Assembly: GCA_041582875.1 (NCBI GenBank)
Contig: JBFHGX010000001.1
Location: 37,966-101,965 of the forward strand
Length of the DNA: 64,000 nucleotides
Direction of reading: 5' to 3'
Origin: UBA6244 sp041582875
GTDB taxonomy: Bacteria; Bacteroidota; Bacteroidia; Bacteroidales; F082
Shown here: positions 59,768-64,000 of the stretch, one piece after another
How positions within the stretch are numbered: the stretch's first letter is position 1
Layout of the letters: every line of letters begins with the position of its first letter
Notes under the pieces: generated by a model
Told to the model about the DNA's origin: nothing
The model's database searches: none
What the model saw: the letters and a program-made list of their open reading frames with translations, nothing else
Program-made: the position numbers and the translations under genes

Positions 59768-60577
59768 ATGGAAAAAGCACAAAAACTTTTCGATCCCATT
59801 TGGGAAGATTACCTGAAACAAAATCCCGAAGTTAAAAAAGTATACGATCTGTTTAAAGGTTTGAATGAGGACGTAGTTAACGACCACATTGCCTTTCGGA
59901 CCTTTAACGATCCGCGAGTAAATATCGATGTATTGGCCAAGCCGTTTGTGGAGGCGGGATATGAATTTCGGGGGGAATACACTTTTGAGCAAAAGCATTT
60001 GTATGCCCGCCATTTTGAACTGAAAGGATTCAAACATGCACCACGTATTTTTATCAGCGAATTAAAACTGGAAGAAATGAGTCCGTTTTTACGCGAAACT
60101 GCACTCCAATTGATTGATGAAATACCAACCGATACATTACAAAGCTCCAAATTGATTTTTAGTGGCCGTGTTTGGAACCAGCCTTCATTCGACATCTACG
60201 AGAAATTGCGTCAGGAATCGGAATATGCCGCTTGGGTGTATGTTTACGGTTTTAGAGCCAATCATTTTACGGTGAACATCAATGCATTAAAAACACTGGA
60301 TACCATTGAGAAAGTGAATCAATTTCTGAAAGACAAAGGGTTTTTAATGAATGATTCCGGAGGAGAAATCAAAGGCACACCGGCCGAACTATTGGAACAA
60401 TCATCCATAAAAGCTGGCACCTTACCCATCGAGTTTACTGATGGAATCCATGAAATACCTAGCTGTTACTATGAGTTTGCCCGCCGTTACCCAGACAAAA
60501 ACGGCGAACTTTATGGCGGATTCATAGCTAAATCGGCGGATAAGATTTTTGAGAGTACCGATTTTTATAAGAAATAG
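59768..60577 (+). CDS. DUF1338 family protein, HglS-like 2-oxoadipate dioxygenase/decarboxylase
   Basis: A 269-residue VOC-type non-haem iron protein. The HglS family of Pseudomonas converts 2-oxoadipate to D-2-hydroxyglutarate. Here the DHIAFRTF motif gives His40 and Arg44, and further ligand candidates are His166 (RANHFTVN) and Glu236 (CYYEFARRY), the same order as the HglS His/His/Glu triad and substrate Arg. The gene starts 10 bases after lplA and is followed by a YdiJ-like D-2-hydroxyglutarate dehydrogenase gene, which supports the assignment. It is shorter than HglS (about 460 residues), so substrate identity is inference. Confidence 0.8.
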   Translation: MEKAQKLFDPIWEDYLKQNPEVKKVYDLFKGLNEDVVNDHIAFRTFNDPRVNIDVLAKPFVEAGYEFRGEYTFEQKHLYARHFELKGFKHAPRIFISELKLEEMSPFLRETALQLIDEIPTDTLQSSKLIFSGRVWNQPSFDIYEKLRQESEYAAWVYVYGFRANHFTVNINALKTLDTIEKVNQFLKDKGFLMNDSGGEIKGTPAELLEQSSIKAGTLPIEFTDGIHEIPSCYYEFARRYPDKNGELYGGFIAKSADKIFESTDFYKK

Positions 60578-60659
60578 TTTTCTCTCAAGAAGTTATTTCT
60601 TGTCCTAGTTTGTAACGAGGACTTCATCTCATCAATCTTAAAATGCAACTCATTATAAA

Positions 60660-63599
60660 ATGGAAATAACACCATTACAGCGATCCTTACAAAAATTAGC
60701 ATCGAGCCTTCAGGGAGAAGTGATGACAGATGATAGCATCCGCTTGATTTATGCCACTGATGCATCGGCCTATCGGGAAGTTCCCGTTGGAGTGGTTTAT
60801 CCGGCAAACGCAGATGACATTAAGAAGTTGATTGCATTTTGTCAGGATAATAATACATCCCTTATTCCGCGTACGGCAGGCACTTCCCTCGCAGGACAGG
60901 TAGTTGGCGGCGGTATTGTGGCAGACGTGTCGCGCCACATGACGAAGATATTGGAGGTTAACAAAAAAGAGAAATGGGTACGGGTGCAACCCGGAGTTAT
61001 ATTGGATGAGCTCAACGTTGAGCTCAAACCCTTGGGCCTGTTCTTTGGTCCGGAAACCTCCACAGCCAACCGATGTATGATGGGTGGCATGGTAGGCAAC
61101 AACGCCTGTGGTGCACATTCGTTGATTTATGGCAGCACACGGGATCATACCCTTGAATTAAAAACCATTTTGAGCGACGGTTCAGAGGTTACTTTTGGTG
61201 ATGTCACCAAATCCGACTTTGACAAAAAATGTTCACACAAAACCTTGGAAGGTGAGATTTACCGCCTTTTCAGGGATATCCTTAGCGATAAAAAGAATCA
61301 GGAAGAAATCATTAGTCAGTTCCCTGACCCAGAATTGGAACGCAGAAATACAGGTTATGCCTTGGATCTGTTGCTCAGAAATGAAATCTTTGGAAAAGAA
61401 TCATCAGCCTTTAACTTGACACAACTGTTGGCCGGATCAGAAGGAACATTGGCTTTCACTACTGAAATCAAGCTAAACCTTGTGGATTTACCCCCTGTAA
61501 ACAAAGCATTGGTTTGTGCGCATTTCGATACCATTGCCGATTCGCTGAAAGCCAACCTCATTGCATTAAAATTCAAACCGGTGGCCATCGAATTGATGGA
61601 CAAGATTGTGCTTGATCTTACCAAGGAAAACATCGAGCAACAAAAAAACCGCTTTTTTGTGGAAGGTGATCCCGGAGCCATTCTGGTGGTTGAGTTTGTT
61701 GGCGATGACATGAAATCCATATACAAACAGGCTGCTGACATGGAAAAGGCCATGCGTGCAGCAGGTTTAGGCTATCATTTTCCAATGGTGGAAGGTGCAG
61801 ACATCAAAAGGGTGTGGGATCTGCGCAAAGCAGGACTGGGTATCATCAACAACATTCCCGGAGATGCCAAGCCGGCGCCCGTAATTGAAGATACGGCGGT
61901 GAATCCTGAAGTGTTGCCCGAATACATTGAGGAATTCGCAGCCATGCTCAATAAATTTGGCAAGGAGTGCGTGTACTATGCCCACGTAGCCACAGGAGAG
62001 CTTCACCTGCGTCCAATCCTCAACTTAAAGGATCCTAAGGATGTAGAACTGTTTTACCAGATAGCCCTCGAAACAGCCAAACTGGTGAAGAAATACAAAG
62101 GATCGTTGAGTGGTGAACATGGCGATGGTCGCTTGCGCGGACAATTCATTCCACTGATGGTAGGCGAACACAATTACGCATTGTTCAAGCAAATCAAGCA
62201 AACCTGGGATCCAGAGGGGATTTTTAATCCTGGAAAAATTGTGGATACACCGGTGATGAATACTTCATTACGGAATGTGCCGGGAAATCCTACTCGTGAA
62301 ATTAAAACCACCTTCGATTTTGGTAAGGATCTGGGGATTGTGCGTGCAGCTGAAAAATGTAATGGAACAGCTGTCTGTCGTAAAACGGAAATTACGGGAG
62401 GAACCATGTGTCCAAGCTACATGGCCAGTCGTGATGAAAGGCAGACTACACGTGCCCGAGCCAACGTACTGCGGGAATTTCTGACTACTTCCACCAAGGC
62501 GAACCCCTTCGATCATGAGGAAATCTATCAGGTGATGGATTTGTGTCTCTCTTGCAAAGCCTGCAAATCAGAATGTCCTGCCAGTGTGGATGTGGCTAAA
62601 CTTAAGGCCGAATTCCTTCAACAATATTATGCCAGTCACCGTATTCCGCTACGGACCCTCATGATAGCGCACATCAGCAAAATAAACACCTTGGGAAGTC
62701 ACTTTAGGTGGATTTACAATTTCGTGAATGGGAACAAGGTTATTTCAGGGTTAACAGCACGTTTGGTAGGATTCGCCCCCGAGCGACAATTTCCGCTGTT
62801 GTATAAAACCACGTTGGAACGCTGGAATAAGCAATACACACGGAAACACCAAGGCACATTCCCAAACGGAAAAGTGTATTTATTTAACGACGAATTCACC
62901 CGTTTCAACGACACTGAAATCGGGATCAAAGCCATACTGTTGCTTACAGGTCTGGGTTATGAAGTGGTAATTCCTGATCATTTGGAAAGTGCTCGTACCT
63001 ACCTGAGTAAGGGCATGGTGAAGCAAGCAAAAAAAATTGCTAACACCAATATCCACAAGCTGTATAATCTGATTACGGAAGAAACCCCGCTGGTGGGCAT
63101 TGAGCCTTCTGCGATACTTACTTTTAGAGATGAATACAAAGAATTGGCCGATGAAAACTTAAAAGAAGCTTCACTCAGACTATCGAAGAATGCTTTGATG
63201 ATCGACGAATTCCTTGAGAGAGAAATGAAAAACGGAAAAATAAAGAAGGAACAATTTACTTCAGAGGTCAAAGAAATCAGGCTTCATGGGCATTGTCATC
63301 AAAAGTCGTTGGCAAGCACCAACCCTACCCTATTCATTTTGAATTTCCCGGAGGAATATCATGCAACTGAAATTCCTTCAGGATGTTGTGGTATGGCCGG
63401 ATCGTTTGGTTTCGAGAAAGAGCACTATGATTTAAGTATGAGCATTGGCGAATTGGTGCTATTTCCAGCCGTCAGAAATAGTTCCCCAACCACCGTTATC
63501 ACCGCTCCCGGAACTTCATGTCGCCACCAAATAAAAGATGGAACCTCAAGAACTGCCTATCATCCGGTAGAAATTCTTTATGAAGCGTTGCTCAAATAA
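60660..63599 (+). CDS. ydiJ: FAD- and Fe-S-dependent D-2-hydroxy-acid dehydrogenase, YdiJ-like
   Basis: A 979-residue enzyme. The N-terminal half has a PCMH-type FAD domain (PRTAGTSLAGQVVGGGIVAD) and FAD-oxidase C-terminal domain, ending in GEHGDGRLRGQFIPLM. A ferredoxin-like segment has CNGTAVC and CLSCKACKSECP (629-640). The last part is a CCG domain (HGHCHQKSL, then SGCCGMAGSFG with Cys909-910), a cluster or haem-linked redox module. This order is that of E. coli YdiJ, a D-2-hydroxyglutarate dehydrogenase. The gene follows the DUF1338 gene by 82 bases, so oxidation of D-2-hydroxyglutarate to 2-oxoglutarate is the favoured role. Confidence 0.9.
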   Translation: MEITPLQRSLQKLASSLQGEVMTDDSIRLIYATDASAYREVPVGVVYPANADDIKKLIAFCQDNNTSLIPRTAGTSLAGQVVGGGIVADVSRHMTKILEVNKKEKWVRVQPGVILDELNVELKPLGLFFGPETSTANRCMMGGMVGNNACGAHSLIYGSTRDHTLELKTILSDGSEVTFGDVTKSDFDKKCSHKTLEGEIYRLFRDILSDKKNQEEIISQFPDPELERRNTGYALDLLLRNEIFGKESSAFNLTQLLAGSEGTLAFTTEIKLNLVDLPPVNKALVCAHFDTIADSLKANLIALKFKPVAIELMDKIVLDLTKENIEQQKNRFFVEGDPGAILVVEFVGDDMKSIYKQAADMEKAMRAAGLGYHFPMVEGADIKRVWDLRKAGLGIINNIPGDAKPAPVIEDTAVNPEVLPEYIEEFAAMLNKFGKECVYYAHVATGELHLRPILNLKDPKDVELFYQIALETAKLVKKYKGSLSGEHGDGRLRGQFIPLMVGEHNYALFKQIKQTWDPEGIFNPGKIVDTPVMNTSLRNVPGNPTREIKTTFDFGKDLGIVRAAEKCNGTAVCRKTEITGGTMCPSYMASRDERQTTRARANVLREFLTTSTKANPFDHEEIYQVMDLCLSCKACKSECPASVDVAKLKAEFLQQYYASHRIPLRTLMIAHISKINTLGSHFRWIYNFVNGNKVISGLTARLVGFAPERQFPLLYKTTLERWNKQYTRKHQGTFPNGKVYLFNDEFTRFNDTEIGIKAILLLTGLGYEVVIPDHLESARTYLSKGMVKQAKKIANTNIHKLYNLITEETPLVGIEPSAILTFRDEYKELADENLKEASLRLSKNALMIDEFLEREMKNGKIKKEQFTSEVKEIRLHGHCHQKSLASTNPTLFILNFPEEYHATEIPSGCCGMAGSFGFEKEHYDLSMSIGELVLFPAVRNSSPTTVITAPGTSCRHQIKDGTSRTAYHPVEILYEALLK

Positions 63600-63609
63600 A
63601 AATAAAGTG

Positions 63610-63617
63610 TAATTTTG
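63610..63617 (+). promoter_or_regulatory. -7 promoter box for tRNA-Arg(TCT)
   Basis: TAatTTTG, 13 bases ahead of the tRNA 5' end. Confidence 0.6.
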
Positions 63618-63629
63618 CGCTCCCAAGTT

Positions 63630-63703
63630 GGTCCAGTAGCTCAGCTGGATAGAGCAGCAGCCTTCTAAGCTGCGGGTCACAGGTTCGAGTCCTGTCTGGA
63701 TCA
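63630..63703 (+). tRNA. tRNA-Arg (anticodon TCT)
   Basis: Cloverleaf: acceptor GGTCCAG / CTGGATC, D arm GCTCAGCTGGATAGAGC, anticodon arm GCAGC-CTTCTAA-GCTGC (anticodon TCT, reads AGA), T arm ACAGG-TTCGAGT-CCTGT. Discriminator A; CCA is not encoded. Confidence 0.96.
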
Positions 63704-63726
63704 CTAAAACGCTGATAATCAGCAGT

Positions 63727-63765
63727 AAAAACCGCTAAATAGTTGATATTTAGCGGTTTTTTCTT
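63727..63765 (+). terminator. Terminator of tRNA-Arg(TCT)
   Basis: AAAACCGCTAAATA / TATTTAGCGGTTTT with a 5-base loop, then TTCTTTTT, 24 bases after the tRNA. Confidence 0.92.
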
Positions 63766-63898
63766 TTTAAGTTTTCAAACAACGTCAAATTTTGCAATCT
63801 GAAAGAGACCTATTCGAGACCCATTTTGTCTCATAAATCAAGTACTATGGAACACTCAATGTACATTTCCCTATTTCAAAGGCAAAAAAGATTGCTCA

Positions 63899-64000
63899 AT
63901 GGAAATCATTAAGCAACTCTTTGATATTGCATCTCTGTTTGATGTAACAAACGATCTAACAGTCGTTTCTGAAACGTTTATGAAATTTACTGCCGTTGAA
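63899..64000 (+). CDS. Possible 5' end of an unidentified gene, cut by the window edge
   Basis: An ATG at 63899 opens a frame that runs to the right edge: MEIIKQLFDIASLFDVTNDL then TVVSETFMKFTAVE. Only 34 codons are visible, with no clear upstream promoter box, so it may be chance. It does not match any family I recognise. The stretch between the tRNA terminator and this frame shows nothing else. Confidence 0.25.
   Translation, partial: MEIIKQLFDIASLFDVTNDLTVVSETFMKFTAVE

Noticed and set aside
1..64000. CRISPR array, insertion sequences, prophage or toxin-antitoxin modules
   Set aside because: No spaced direct repeats, transposase, integrase or phage structural motif was seen on either strand.

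Overview
This window looks like a chromosomal segment of a free-living member of the Bacteroidota, probably Bacteroidales/Marinilabiliales-like; genus not resolvable from the sequence. The evidence is: about twenty upstream boxes matching the Bacteroidota sigma-factor consensus (TAnnTTTG at -7, in a few cases with TTG at about -33); weak or absent Shine-Dalgarno sites; AT-rich intergenic DNA; and family types typical of the phylum (PepSY-like, DUF1599, BT_3928-type DoxX protein, DhaL-DegV fusion, DUF3089, HU). Most of the content is housekeeping. I see no prophage, CRISPR array, insertion sequence or defence island.

Layout. 1-3.3 kb: the 5' end of a lipoprotein gene, an ECF-type sigma factor, a PepSY-like protein and a long-form acyl-CoA dehydrogenase. 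3.3-10 kb: clpC and gyrA, divergent, then a secreted TPR protein. 10-16.4 kb: RNA and translation genes, namely an RhlE-type DEAD-box helicase, a DbpA-like helicase relative that has lost its ATPase motifs, the ABC-F protein Uup, rimM and trmN6. 16.6-23 kb: a lone receiver domain and a tripartite RND efflux operon. 23-26.6 kb: a fused LeuC/LeuD-type hydro-lyase and TrkH. 26.7-30.2 kb: a ribosome-maturation operon (typA, an RluA-type pseudouridine synthase, a SpoU methyltransferase).

30.3-40.4 kb: accessory genes. These are two hydrolases, a small secreted protein with internal repeats, an exported superoxide dismutase carrying a tandem duplication of its ligand helix, an unknown membrane protein paired with a TonB-dependent receptor, tRNA-Arg(CCG), an amidohydrolase, a GH47 alpha-mannosidase lipoprotein and a C_GCAxxG_C_C protein. 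40.4-44.4 kb: a four-gene membrane-lipid operon in which a FakA/FakB-like fusion and PlsY bracket a DUF1295 enzyme and a membrane-anchored peroxiredoxin. 44.5-52.2 kb: an SDR/DUF2867 protein, a 2-oxoacid dehydrogenase E2, an ExoX-like nuclease, an FAH-family enzyme, a DUF4412-like lipoprotein, an anchored TPR protein, fmt and HU. 52.3-57.9 kb: a beta-barrel protein, recQ, an orphan oligopeptide permease, a BT_3928-type protein and a DUF1599 protein.

57.9-63.6 kb: one co-directional run of folP, lplA, a DUF1338 (HglS-like) enzyme and a YdiJ-like FAD/Fe-S dehydrogenase. The last two suggest conversion of 2-oxoadipate to 2-oxoglutarate through D-2-hydroxyglutarate. The window ends with tRNA-Arg(TCT), a strong terminator and an unidentified open frame running off the end.

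The most interesting points are the duplicated-ligand superoxide dismutase, the pseudo-helicase, the fused hydro-lyase with an atypical substrate loop, the HglS-YdiJ pair, the FakAB-PlsY operon, the YIDDIPF repeat protein and two palindromes that could be operators.
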